Assembly (NCBI GenBank): GCA_007115705.1
Contig: QXEO01002115.1
Coordinates: forward strand, 5,656,951 to 5,720,950
From: Dactylis glomerata
Taxonomy: Eukaryota > Streptophyta > Magnoliopsida > Poales > Poaceae
Direction: 5' to 3'
DNA: 64,000 bases
Positions 1-11,400 of the stretch are shown one piece after another (the stretch's first letter is position 1; each line of letters starts with the position of its first letter). The position numbers and the translations under genes were made by a program. The notes beneath the pieces were generated by a model, which did no database searches, was not told where the DNA came from, and worked only from the letters and a program-made list of their open reading frames with translations.

Positions 1-1775
1 CTTGTGTAGACTGCGGCTTAGACTTTTTCATGTCATGCTTGATGTCTTTTTGATAGTATGCTTAGTGGTTTTGCTGTAGCATGACTTGTCTCAAATAACT
101 GAGATTGCTTAATGAGCCTTTGAAAAAATCATGCATTGTTTTAATTATTTGAAAGCATTATTTTGGTTTTCTCCTTGATGCTTTATTTGGGTTGACTTGG
201 CGCATGCTCACACATGTTAGACTCTTAAAAAGTCGCCAATAGCCTCTATGATCATTTAGTTTTTGATTTTTGATGCCATCTTATGCTTCTTTTAATGTCG
301 CTTTGTCGCTTTGCATGATTATGTCCATTATTGCTCTCTTAGTTGGTCGCTCCCAGTCTTTTGCTAGCCCTCGCCTTGTACTGAGTATGAGCTCTACTCG
401 TGCATCCAACTCCTAAAAGCCAAAGTTTTCCAAAGTGTCCACCATACATACCTACTAGCAATTTGCTATTCCAAGTAAATTTGACTTGCTTTTATTTTCT
501 CTTCAAATTAAACTTTTACCAGTGTTATGCGAAATTCGGTCAGTAAAGCTCTCACGAACCGAAGGCACACTTTACTTTTTCCTTGTTCTTAAAAATTTGA
601 CATTGTGGTCTCTTATGTTGAGTTGTTATGCTTGCAAGTTGTAAGTTGGAGACTAGCCCAGCCATGCAGTCATGGGCAAGCTTTCAACATTGCACTTCTT
701 AATTGAGTTGATATCGTGATCTTTTGTTTATGGATGCCCGCAGTGTGAAATGTATTGGGAATCTTGTGGGGATCATGGAGTTTGTATATGTGTTAGGGAA
801 ACGCCGGGCCGCTAATCTAAGCCATGCATAATTCATGGTGGAAATTTGCAGCATACCCATGGTGAACATTCGACGACGCATCTCACAATAAAAAGCTAAA
901 CAAATGGCAAATAAAAGAGATGTCGAGGTGTTCATTGTCTGCTTGTCCTGTCATTTTGATGTGGGCTTGTTCCATGTCATCGGGCACGGAGGTACCCCGT
1001 TGGCGGTTCTCAATGATATGCATATATTTACAATGACAAGAGCCTTGCTTGGGACTCTAAGTAAAGTAGCATGAGGTTTGGGTACTCGTATTCACGGGAC
1101 ACGAGGTTTTCAACTTATGATTTGTCAAGCATATGCATCATAATTGTTCTCGCATTAACTTTAACCATTTAAGATGCTTATGATGGGGGCAATGAGAGCT
1201 CAAAGCCGGTAAGTACCATAATTTTTGAAGGTTATAAAACTTGCAATCACTGCTTCCCTCTGCGAAGGGCCTTTCTTTTACTTTTATGTTGAGTCACCAC
1301 CTTCTTTCTTTATGCACCATAAGAGAGCATAGTTGTCATTCTTAGTATAATGTGCATTGTCCCAAAGTTTTCATTGATTGATTCATGTTGTTGGTTTCAC
1401 TTGTTCTCAAATTATTTGTATCTAGTCGCCCTCTTAAACTTGAAGGTGTCCTATGCATTTATGTTTTGCTCTCTTTGAAGGACAAGCTGAAAACCATTTG
1501 TATGTTTTTCCTTATGATTTGAACACACGTTTGACTTTCATTGTTTCATTTTCATGATCTTTTGTTTGTGTTCATTTTCATGTTTACAACATGGTTGGTA
1601 AGTTCTTATTGTCAAGATTATATCTTTCATGCCCATGTTTTAAGTTCTTATGATCCCAGCTCACAAATGCTTACATATATGATCAAGATTGTGTAGGTGC
1701 ATGTCACCTCAAAAATTATTCTTTTGTTATCACTTACCTACTCGAGGACGAGCAGGAGTTAAGCTTGGGGATGCT
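1..1775 (+). mobile_element. 3' internal part of a non-autonomous Ty3/gypsy-type LTR element (left copy)
   Basis: This stretch is almost collinear with 62025-63789 at the other end of the window, differing by scattered substitutions and small indels, and it runs directly into an LTR. No long ORF is present, so it is the non-coding 3' internal region of an element whose 5' part lies outside the window. The polypurine tract is within 1750-1775 (AGTTAAGCTTGGGGATGCT), just before the LTR start TGATACGTC. The family is the same as the element at 58488-64000, in the same orientation. Confidence 0.85.
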
Positions 1776-3410
1776 TGATACGTCTCCAACGTATCTATAA
1801 TTTTTGATGCTCCATGCTTGTTTTTACACCATTTGCCTAATGTTTCGTTACACTTCGTGGCACTTTTATGCATTTTCCGGAACTAACCTACTAACAAGTT
1901 GCCACAGTGCCAGTTCCCTGTTTTCTACTGTTTTTGTGTTTCAGAAGTGATACACAGGAAATATTCTCGGAATTGGACGAAACAAGTTCCTGAAGTCTTA
2001 TTTTGTCCGGGAGCTTCCAGAGATCCGAAGGAGAGTAGGAAGGGAGCCACAGGGGCCCCACATGCCAGGCCGGCGCGGCCAGGGCCTGGCCCACGCAGCC
2101 CTGGTGTGAGGCCACCTGGCTCCAGCTCTGACATCGCCCCTTCGCCTATAAAGACCCCCCGACGGGAAAAACCTAAGTGCCCGATCAATTTTCCAGAAAC
2201 ACATCGCGATCCGCCGCCGTCGTCGACCCGAGATCGGGAGGGTCCAGAAGCTCTTCCCGGCACCCTGCCGGAGAGGGGAATCGCCACCGGAGGTCTTCTT
2301 CATCGCCATGCTTGCCTCCGTAGCGATGAGTGAGTTGTCTACCTTGGACTATGGGTCCATAGCAGTAGCTAGATGGTTGTCTTCTCCACCATGTGCTTCA
2401 TGTTTAGATCTCATGAGCTGCCCTACATGATTGAGATCACCGTTATGTAATTCTACATGTTTGGTTTGTTGGGATCCGATGAATATTGGTGTTATGATTG
2501 AGTTGCTATACTGAAATATATCTTTTGTTATCTCTATGTTGTTTATGATCTTGCATGCTCTCCGTTGTTAGTAGCTATCTTGGCCGAGTAGTTGCTAGTG
2601 ACTCCAAGAGGGGGTATTTTATGCTCGATAGTGGGTTCATGCCTCTATTTAACCTGGGGGAGTGACAGAAACCTCTAAGGTTGTAGATGTGCTATTGCTA
2701 CTAGGGAGAAAACAACATTCATATGCTCAAGGGCATATGCTTTGTTTATATTACACACTTTGCTTAATGCAATTATCTGTTGTTCGCAACTTAATACTCA
2801 TGGGGTGTTCGGATGATATCCCCGTGAGTGGATTATTAGTCATAGATGCAGTTGGATGGCGGTCTATGTATTTTGTTGTAATGCCTAGAGTAAATCTCAT
2901 AGTGATCTTCTTGACATATCACGTTTATCTTTATTCTATCAATTGCCCAACTGTAATTTGTTTACCCAGCATGTGTTATTTATCTTATGGAGAGACACCA
3001 CTAGTGAACTGTGGACCCCGGTCCTATTTCCATCATATTGCTATCACCTGTTTACTTTACTCGCATACTTCTACTGTTTTCCACTCGATACACTCATACC
3101 TTTGTTTCAAGCAAACCGGTGAGATTGACAACCTCATCGCAAGTTGGGAACAAAGTACTTGGTTGTGTTGTGTGCAGGTTCCACGTTGCTACTAGCTGAA
3201 GACGCGCTAACTTGTTTTATCGTGAAACGGCGCCCTTGTTGGAGTGTCGCTAAGCCAGTCCGCATCACCTTCAGTCGTAATTGTCTGCTCTTCTCCTGAT
3301 CGACAAAACCTTGGTTTCTTAACTGAGGGAAAACAAGCTGCTATACTCATCACACCTTCCTCTTGGGGTTCCCAACGGGCCGGTTGTTTTACTTCATCAA
3401 CTCGGTAGCA
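1776..3410 (+). repeat. 3' LTR of the left gypsy-type element
   Basis: It begins TGATACGTCTCC and matches the LTR that starts at 58488 nearly to the end. A TATA box (TATAAAG, 2147-2153) lies after a GC-rich stretch, as in the partner LTR at 58857. The 3' edge is placed near 3410 because the similarity to the partner fades after 3380 and plastid-derived sequence starts at about 3411. The last 30 bases differ from the partner by an indel, so the edge is good to about 10 bases. ORFs in this LTR are not genes. Confidence 0.8.
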
Positions 3411-3722
3411 TCATTGAGTACCTGGCTCCCCAATTGATTGACCCGCAATAATACCTATGGCTTCTCCCAATTCGACCAGATCACTATGAGTAGGACTCCG
3501 GCCATAACATAATTGACAGATCCAAGAAGTGCTCCGGCAAGTAAAAGGGGTTCTAATATATATTGGCTGTGCTCGAAATGGTTGTGCTCGAAAGGTAGTT
3601 ATGAATCGATTGACTAATCCAATTCCAATATCTTGATTTCGAGCGGCAATGCATCGTGAACCGATATATATATCGTCTGCTAATACGTGACCAATTAGTG
3701 TTTGGATAAAAAGTTCTTCCGT
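3411..3722 (-). pseudogene. rpoC2: plastid rpoC2 fragment (NUPT)
   Basis: The minus-strand translation matches the plastid RNA polymerase beta'' subunit around residues FIQTLIG, DDIYIGSRC, NQDIGIGLVNRFIT, LCYGRSPTH and GIIAGQSIGEPGTQ. It covers about 100 codons of a protein of over 1,400, so it cannot function. A repeated FRAQP unit near the middle is a small in-frame tandem duplication absent from the plastid gene. Its upstream end joins a psbD fragment at about 3722, an order not found in plastid genomes. The copy is nuclear and has been interrupted or bordered by the gypsy LTR at 3410. Confidence 0.88.
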
Positions 3723-4018
3723 ACAAATAGCATAAAGAAATGTAGCCAACGTTTATTAGAAAAAAAGCAACACCAAAGATTTGGGACCAAAAGCGGTTAG
3801 CGGTGACCATTGAATAAGTTTCTTCAGCTTGAGTTCGGTTAAAAGCGCGGAAGGTATTTGCACCATCACCGTCCTCGAATAGAGTGTTTTTCTACCGTCG
3901 CCCCATGAATAGCGCATAGTAGAGCCGTGCCTAATACTCCGGCAACTCTCATCATATGAAATGGGTTCAACGTCCAATTATGAAATCCTTGGAAGAAGAG
4001 GATGAATCGAAATATCGC
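3723..4018 (-). pseudogene. psbD: plastid psbD (photosystem II D2) fragment (NUPT)
   Basis: The minus strand encodes parts of the D2 reaction-centre protein: AIFRFILFFQGFHNWTLNPF, then LLCAIHGATVE, then in another frame TVMVQIPS-type text where the native DGANTFRAFN is expected, then AEETYSMVTANRFWSQIFG. At least two frameshifts are present, one at a run of A residues at 3761-3767, so the reading frame is dead. It lies between rpoC2 and rpoC1 fragments, which is not the plastid order, so the block was assembled from separate plastid pieces or rearranged after transfer. Confidence 0.85.
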
Positions 4019-4020
4019 TG

Positions 4021-4202
4021 TGCTATGCCAAAACTCGGCGCAAAGAACACCTACCATGCATAGATTAGGCATACATGCCTTTCAACCCACTTTGGTAGAG
4101 GGGCGTACTATTTCTTTACGCCCATTAGTGTGTAAGGGTTTCAATGCGGACTTTGATGGGGATCAAATGGCTGTTCATCTACCTTTATCCTTGGAAGCTC
4201 AG
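4021..4202 (+). pseudogene. rpoC1: plastid rpoC1 fragment (NUPT)
   Basis: The plus strand reads TMHRLGIHAFQPTLVEGR, then LVCKGFNADFDGDQMAVH, then LPLSLEAQ. This is the region of the plastid RNA polymerase beta' subunit that includes the universal NADFDGD metal-binding loop. Only about 55 codons remain. The strand is opposite to the neighbouring psbD and rpoC2 pieces. The fragment is therefore the third component of a scrambled nuclear insertion of plastid DNA. Confidence 0.88.
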
Positions 4203-4566
4203 CCGGTTTTTCATTAGGTCTGAAAACATAATTCATGGTATATGGTACTTGTCATGATTAATCCTACAAATTGGGATGTTCATGGTTTCCAAAAAATTGG
4301 CATGTTACTTTATTGGCCTACCATGGTATTGCAATACTAGCACATATATACCCCCAAAATTATATCGTGATGCATACTGCAAGATGCTTTATTCACTTGA
4401 ATTCTAACAACGACTTGAGACGTTGCTTTCAAAGAAATAAAAATTGCTCCAATCAAAAAGAGAAGATGCTTCTATCAACATACATTAAGGATTGCTTCCG
4501 CTGAACAAAAAATATGCTTCCATGGACATCCATGAGAGAGTGCATTCTAAAACATTTATATTACTT
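4203..4566. other. intergenic, nothing recognised
   Basis: AT-rich sequence without a credible coding region or repeat signature. It may be further plastid or mitochondrial debris, but no motif allows me to say so. The motif TATTACTT at 4559-4566 is repeated at 5844-5851 and could be the target duplication of the next insertion. Confidence 0.4.
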
Positions 4567-5843
4567 ATAACGGATGATACCCCCCACGTCGCTCTCAGAG
4601 GGGGGGGGGGCTCGGACGGAAAACCTAGCCTCCACCCCACCTTCCCTCTCGATTGTTTCCCCCACTGCTTCTGAAAGACATCGGCGATCAAATTCTACTG
4701 GTCAATGGCGGCGGCTAGGTGGTCTCCTTCCACCGTGGCCTCTCCACCGGGGGGAGCCCTTTGACCACGCTGGCGGCGTGTTGCCCGGGCAGCCTCGTGT
4801 TGGTGGCGAATGTTGGGAGCCGGGTGGTAGCCCCGAAAGATGGGGTAGAGGTCCTCCACTGGTAGATGGCGGTAGGAGTCGCGTTTGCTAGCCGGGACGT
4901 GACTCTAGGTGAGGGGCGTAGCGCCAGTGTCTCGAGGTGATGGCACATGTGTAAGGTCCTGCATCGATGGAGTGGTGGTGGCCTTGCCTCTGGTGTGCTC
5001 AAAGTCATGATGCCTTCGGGCTGCCGGTGTGGATTGTGGTGGCCGGTCCCGATGGGAGCTGGTTGGCGCGCTGGTCTGGACCAATAATGGTGATTGTGTC
5101 CTAGCTTTCTTCTTGCACTATGTCGTCGCTCTGCTTGTTGTTGGCCTCTTTTATCTGGCGACCGACAAGTTTCGGGCTTCCACTCAATGAATTCGGCTAT
5201 CTGGCATATATGACACCACTAGATTTCTAAATCGGAATCTACAATTCATGTGGGCCCTTATCTAAGGTGTGGCATGAAGCTTTGCTTTCTTGTAGGTGTG
5301 GCATGTTTTGATTTCCAAGGTATTGACAGAGGTGGAGAAGGTCATGGTTGTTATGATCAGAGGTCTGTAATGGCAGAGAGGTGTATTGGAAGCGATGAAG
5401 ACATGTGGCACAAGTTCTTCCTTTGTGGCGGGTGTTTGGTATCTTCAAGCGGCAGCCTTGCATTTGGAGTACAGAGTTGCGATTTTCAGGGTGATCAGCA
5501 CAAGGTCTGATCTTCATTGATTATACCTGACAATGGTCTTGTTGAATGCATTGTTTTGTGAACTTGACTACAGGACAAAAACTCAATATCTTCGATCGGG
5601 CGATGACAATGTTAGTGCATTGTTTTCTTCTTTGAGGCGTTGTTTTGGAGAGTCTATTTTATGGTCCGACTATTGTCTTCGCTGATGGTTAGAGTGATAT
5701 TGTTGCGAGTGTTGCATCGTCGATAAAGGGTCCTTTTTTTTCTGGGTTGTGTGTATCCTGATGTCTTAGACATTACGTTGGTGCAAAGGCTAGATGTAAT
5801 TGGTATCTTCGTAATATTAATATATTTCCTTATCAATTTTTTG
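4567..5843 (+). mobile_element. LINE-like or retroposed non-coding insertion
   Basis: A G-run and GC-rich 5' part is followed by an AT-rich 3' end, AATATTAATATATTTCCTTAT plus a short T/A tail, which resembles the 3' end of plant LINE copies. The flanking motif TATTACTT occurs on both sides (4559-4566 and 5844-5851), consistent with an old target duplication. ORFs inside are short and show no reverse transcriptase or endonuclease motif, so any such copy is internally deleted. Assignment rests on shape and end sequence only. Confidence 0.45.
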
Positions 5844-5851
5844 TATTACTT

Positions 5852-6845
5852 GTTTAGTTGTGCTACTTGCTTCGTTATAATCTAAATGATGTTGTCGTCG
5901 TGCTGTTACTCTCGGTGTAGTTCACCAAGGCAGAGGAGTAACCACGAGCACCAGCATCCGGGGCGGCGGCCCCTTGAGTCTTGACTGTGTCGTGTGGCTT
6001 GTGAAGTTCACTAACGATGACGAGCTCGAAACACTGCTTGAGCATGACAGAGCCAGCCAAAGCGTTCATGTTCCATCGTGAGAAGCAAAAGAGCTCACAT
6101 CATAGTAGGAGCGAGAGGCTATGCAGCTTGCGGCGCAACCAAAAGCTCCCGTGCAGAGGTGAGCGGAGGGTCTTGTAAACGAAGCGGCTTCCCTACCAAA
6201 TCCGAGCCTGTCGTACATTAGGGCGGGCGGTGGCACAAGTCGTTCCCCCGGATTTTCGTCTTGCACCACGCTCGGGGAGGGGACCGATCAATAAGACATT
6301 TTACGAGAGGAGAGGGATGGGCACTTGCACCAGCAGGCTACAATTTTTCCTTTCTTAGATGGATCAGCTGGTTACAAATTTTAATGGCTGTAGGTGAGTA
6401 TGTAAGATCACAGCATACATAGGCCACCTCCCAGGGGATAGACGTGAATCATTAGAACCAGGGTTAGGGGATCCGGTTCAGTTAAGATACCTACTTGATA
6501 CTAAAGGACTATGCCTATGAGGAGAAGTGTTCCAAACGTCCTTATAGTCTCCACAGGGTCGTTAAATAAACCTATCTCTACCAAAAATCATGCGGCATGC
6601 AAAAGCATATAAGTAGAAAAAGCCCGTGGCAAATCAACAGCTAGGTAAAACCATATCAACTAATTCGGTGAGCATATGCATACATCGCCAATAAAAATAC
6701 TTCCATCAGTATCCAAATAGCTAGTCACCCGTGGGTTCACAAGAGATTAAGCAAAACATCAAGTGTAGCATGCATCTCAAGCTGGAAACATCACAAAATT
6801 AAGACTCATTAAGGCCATGAGTTTGTAACTGAGGAACGACAATAT
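5852..6845. other. intergenic, nothing recognised
   Basis: No reading frame with recognisable protein similarity. The part 6400-6845 may hold the 3' untranslated region of the minus-strand F-box gene that ends at 6846. I see no transposon ends here. Confidence 0.4.
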
Positions 6846-8190
6846 TCATACTCGTAACCAACTCCACCATCGCCCCTTATTTGGGTTGCAGTGGCAGCTC
6901 TCACAGACGTGGTAAATGAGGTTGCAATTGCATCCCCCGGTGGTGCGTTGACCATGATCCACACATTCGCCCATTATTCGCGACCATATGCCGGTGCCAA
7001 GATCATACTGCCGAGGATAACCATGGTGTTGACGTATTATGGTATCGCTCGAAATGGTAGGCATTGCTCTGGAATTGCTAGTAATACACCTCACGATGTG
7101 GACATATTCAGTTGCACTATCGCTCTTATTGATATCAAGAATGAGGGTCTTGCCGCCAATGCTTGTTATCTGGACAACTTTGCCCATGGCAAGATCAGCC
7201 AACCTGTAAATCCGTGGCTTGGGTGCAGAAAATAGCTCATAATCGTAACCGACCACTAGGATCTCCGAGTCACATTCTGCAAGCAAACAAGAGACTATGC
7301 CCCGCGGACAAGTGGCAACCAACTTTGGCGGCAACAGAGAAGGAATCGTCGCGCCGTTCTCATAGCAAGGTGGATCGACCCGTCGTATACGTCGTCCAGG
7401 ACCAGTTATGAGTTGAGGTTCCAACATGAATAACTTCCCTTGGAATGATATTGGCACCGAGATGTGAGAGAGGCTCCACGTCGAGATGCTCCACTGTTGA
7501 TCCTTGGGAGTAGCGTAGAATACACGCGGAACATATTGATGCACCATCATGACCGTGGGAGTCCCATCCGCACTCACACTCAAGGATGCGATAATATTGA
7601 GACCATAAACCGGATATCGTCTCAGTTCGCGTGAACTTATGAGGCGCATTAGCGACGGAAACTTCACAACGTCGCCTGTGAAGGGGTGAAGGAGCCAGAG
7701 GGCGGCATCATCTTGGTAGTCTCGTTGCACGAGGAGGAGGCCGTCCATGGAGTCGAGGACGATGCAACTCAGCAACGGATTCCAAACCCGGGCAAATACT
7801 CCCGTCGAGAGATTGAAGAAGCGCTTCTTACCATCGGCAGGGTGAAGACCGTGGCCCTCGGGAACATCATCCACCGACGCGGGTGGAAGCGCGGATCAAC
7901 GATGCCACGTCTTTTGGGCAGACCGTGCTGGACCGCCAATGCGGACACACGGCGCGGAAGCGGACGTAGTCGAGCAGGTCTCCGGCCAGCACCCGCCAGC
8001 CGACCAGGAGAACCAAATCCATGGGGAGAGAACACCATTGTAGGGCCACGTCGGTGGAGCTGGCCGCCGCGAGGCGATTTTCCGACGACGACATCGATCT
8101 TTTGTTTATCCTGGCGGCTAGGGTAGGAAATAATCTGCACTCCTTGTTTGGCGACGAGTTAGAAAAAGAACTGGTGATTGAGATGCTCAA
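6846..8190 (-). pseudogene. F-box protein gene with DUF295-type C-terminal domain, frameshifted
   Basis: The N-terminal part (8190 to about 7910) contains a plant F-box: WCSLPMDLVLLVGWRV, then LLDYVRFRAVCPHWRSS. The C-terminal part (7874 to 6846) has the DUF295/KIB1-like pattern FFNLSTGVFARV, CIVLDSMDGLLLVQRD, LLHPFTGDVVKFPSL and DLGTGIWS. Family members act as substrate receptors of SCF ubiquitin ligases. Here the two parts lie in different frames, joined by a short piece in the third frame (RGIVDPRFHPRRWMMFP). Frame changes therefore occur near 7913 and 7870, about 40 bases apart. Both can be read as single-base losses or gains. Either this is a recent pseudogene or the sequence has two errors. 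Start choice is open: ATG at 8190 or 8094. No intron is needed, as usual for the family. Confidence 0.75.
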
Positions 8191-8477
8191 GCTGGGCCTG
8201 GCCTATCATGGCCTTAACTTCGGGCCCATATTTGGTTTTCTCTCACAGGTGAATGCGTAAGACCAAAAAAAAGGCGGCCGCCGGCGAGAGAGACGGGGAA
8301 GAAAGGTGCGGTCTTGGCTAAAAATTCCAGCGGCGGAGGCGAATCCAAGGTAGGCGGAGGAAGGAGGCCACCGCTTATGCCAGCTTAAATCTTCTTCTCC
8401 CTCCTCAATCGCCATTTTCCCCCTTCCGCGCAAGAAAAAGCTGGAGATTCGTCCCCCCGCCGGCGGGTAGCGGAGCT
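8191..8477. promoter_or_regulatory. shared intergenic region of a head-to-head gene pair
   Basis: The minus-strand F-box gene starts at or inside 8190 and the plus-strand J-domain gene starts at 8478, leaving under 400 bases. The region is GC-rich and contains no clear TATA box on either strand. It probably contains both 5' untranslated regions and a bidirectional promoter. This is inferred from spacing, not from a recognised motif. Confidence 0.45.
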
Positions 8478-11400
8478 ATGTACGCCGCCTCATGGAGCAA
8501 GACCCTTCCCGGACTGCGGAGCCACCTCTGCGCCGCGGCGTCGTTCCACTCCACGCCTGTCTCGCCCGCCAAGTGGAAGGCAAAGTGGGATTGCAAGGTC
8601 TGGCCGCCTGGATTCCCTTCCCCTTTGTTCTTCTCCCGTTCCATTTCTCGTGAATCCTCTTCTAGTTAGGAACAGATGAGCGATGATAGAATTAGTTTTG
8701 TCGGATCGATTACCATCTGTCAAATGTGCCTACATGCGCCACTGGAACATTTGGCATAGCTTAATGATAATTGCTAGTATGTCATGTTGTCCATGCAACT
8801 GTTCAATTGTAAGTCTAGCAGTGCCCAGCTTGTTGGATTTTGTTTTTTGGTAGGTACATTCATACACCTGCTGCCAGTGGATGCTTATTCTGCAAAACTA
8901 AACACCTGAACACGATTCTTGAAACAATAACGAGTACTTAAATTCCCAATTCTGAATATTGAACCACCAACATCTTGATTGATTAGGGACGAGGAGTTTT
9001 AGTAAGTTTTTTATGAATGACGAACCTCCATGTGTTCACTGTTGCACATCTGGCTTGTCCTTGGATAATTAACATTTGACATTTGATCTTTTTCTTTGTC
9101 TTTTCATATGATTTTACAATCTACAACATCACTTCTGTTCTCTTTCATGCATTTATACCCTGCATGCTAACATTAGTTTACTGCTGCCAATTCATTATGC
9201 AGCATGAGCATGGAGAACGAAAGCTATCCAAGGTATGAACTGTTATCTTATTGAGAGCATCAGAATCGTCATTGTAAACTATACATGAAGTCCAGAAGTT
9301 CAACTCAGCAGTTTAACTTGATGCCTGAGCATAATGCAAATGCAAGATAGGAATCAGCATGCTCAGTAACTGTTGTCAGTATAGTTTAAGTTGATGTCAA
9401 ATATACTTGGAAATCCAGAATTTTAAATGAGTTAATGCCTGATGCAAATGCCAGATAAGAACTAGCATGCTCAATAAGTGTGTTTAGTAATAAAAAGGCA
9501 CTGCAAAGGACTTATACACTTATATCAACATAGTTTACTAGATATTTTCCTTGAGATATTTGCATACTCTTGCAACTAAATAGAGGCCTTGGTAATATTT
9601 ATGGTTAACAAAAACTTGATAGCAAATAAGGTTTTATTCCTAGATGGCACAATTCGATTTGTTATAATGGAATCGAGCAGCTTCACTTGTATTATGCATT
9701 TGTTACTGCCATGCGTTTACTAACCAAAGAAAATTTTATTAATCGCATGTAAAGTAAAATAATTATAGGTATTGGACTTGACTGATTTGCCATTATTAGG
9801 TAGTATTCGACACTGGATGTTTTAAGATGGTTCTCATGGGTCACAACTCTTCAACAGAAATACGAGAGATATGTTGTTCGTCAAAAACGGGCAGAAGGAA
9901 AGAAGGCCCTGAAAGATTACCTTCTCTATGGAAAGTCAACACCTCATGTACAGGTGAAATTTCTGTTTGAGTTGTTATTTGAACTTTCTTATCCTTCCTT
10001 TACTGGGATAATTAAGGCAATGCAAAGATAAGAGCTGGCGAAAACTTCCACCATCCATTTATTATTGCTATGGCATCTAAAATTTGTGCTACACTTTTGT
10101 TCTGTCCAGGATGGAAGTGTGGGCAGCTTTGCCAATTCACATGATATTCCACGATTCAAAACCTTCAGAAAAAGACCTCAGGATCACAGTTCAACAAAAT
10201 CTGGACAAGGAGTACACCATCAAAGAAAGAGTATAGTTCCCTCTTAGCACAATGGATGCATATTTCGCTGTTTGTGTGATGCTGCCCTGGACATATCAAT
10301 GTGGCCGTTTAACATATCTGAACTCTTATGTGTAGACTGTAGATCACTCTAGTGGTCTTAGTCTCATAGGATTTCTGTCGAACTGTTTGCATGGGCTGCT
10401 ATTGCCTTCTCTTCATATCTTACATAATTACGTGTGAGGATATGATTTACTTAGGATATGGTCCAACAACTCAATTACATATCTTACACAGTTACTATTG
10501 TGGACTTAGATCCTACCGTGCGGAAGATAGCCAGACGGCGTGGCTGCGAGGGGTTGGGTAGACATAGGTTGAGAAGAGAGAATAACCAGGGAGAGATTAG
10601 ATTGATTGTTCTTGCTTGATTCCCAACGTGGATACATGTCATCCTTATATAATGGATGTTCAGGACCTTGACCTCCTCTAATACGAATAGATCTAGACCT
10701 TTCCTAATACAACTGGACTCTTTCCTAATCAAATACTTTCCTAATAGACTCTTACTATATTTCTCTCTCATGGACTCCTCCCACGCTGCTACTCCTGCCT
10801 TGATACTGTGGACCCATGTCCTGATGTCCACAACACTACACCCCTCCCGGACAAGCAGCTTGTCCTCAAGCTGCAAGGTGGCGGCTAGGGTTGAAGTCCT
10901 TCATAGATCTGTGTTGATGTGATGCTGTGACTCCATCCCCAAATTTCGCTGGAGCTCTTACCTAATTCTCTCAAGCATAACTTGTAAATATCACCCTGAT
11001 TTCCAGCTTGCAGAGATACATATATTATGTACAACACACCTGCTGTCATTATAGACTCCTTGGACTTTGATCCTTTTGATGCAAAGGAACGTAATTGCAA
11101 CCACCATGAAAGGAATTCCCCGATTTCTCTGTTCCCTTTAAGCGCACCCAGAAATATTTTCATTGGAAAACATCGGACTGAGATCCTCTTCCAGGAATAT
11201 CTGTAACGTCCCTTTGTAGCTCGTTTAATTAAAGTTGGCATTAAAATTCTTTCCACGTCCACTTGATCATATGCAAGGCTTGGCACGATTCCATCTACAT
11301 CACCAACGCTCTGCCCCTGCACAACATATGAGGATTTCCCACAGAGACTCAACGCCGCTGCTGCCGAGGATTCTGTCACCGTTTCTCATGCTGCACTTGC

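Noticed and set aside
1899..2333. 144-codon frame and overlapping minus-strand frames
   Set aside because: The region is inside a gypsy LTR and the same frame recurs, altered, at 58645-59043.
3411..4217. Functional plastid genes, i.e. a plastid contig
   Set aside because: Fragments are short, frameshifted and scrambled, and are surrounded by nuclear retroelements.
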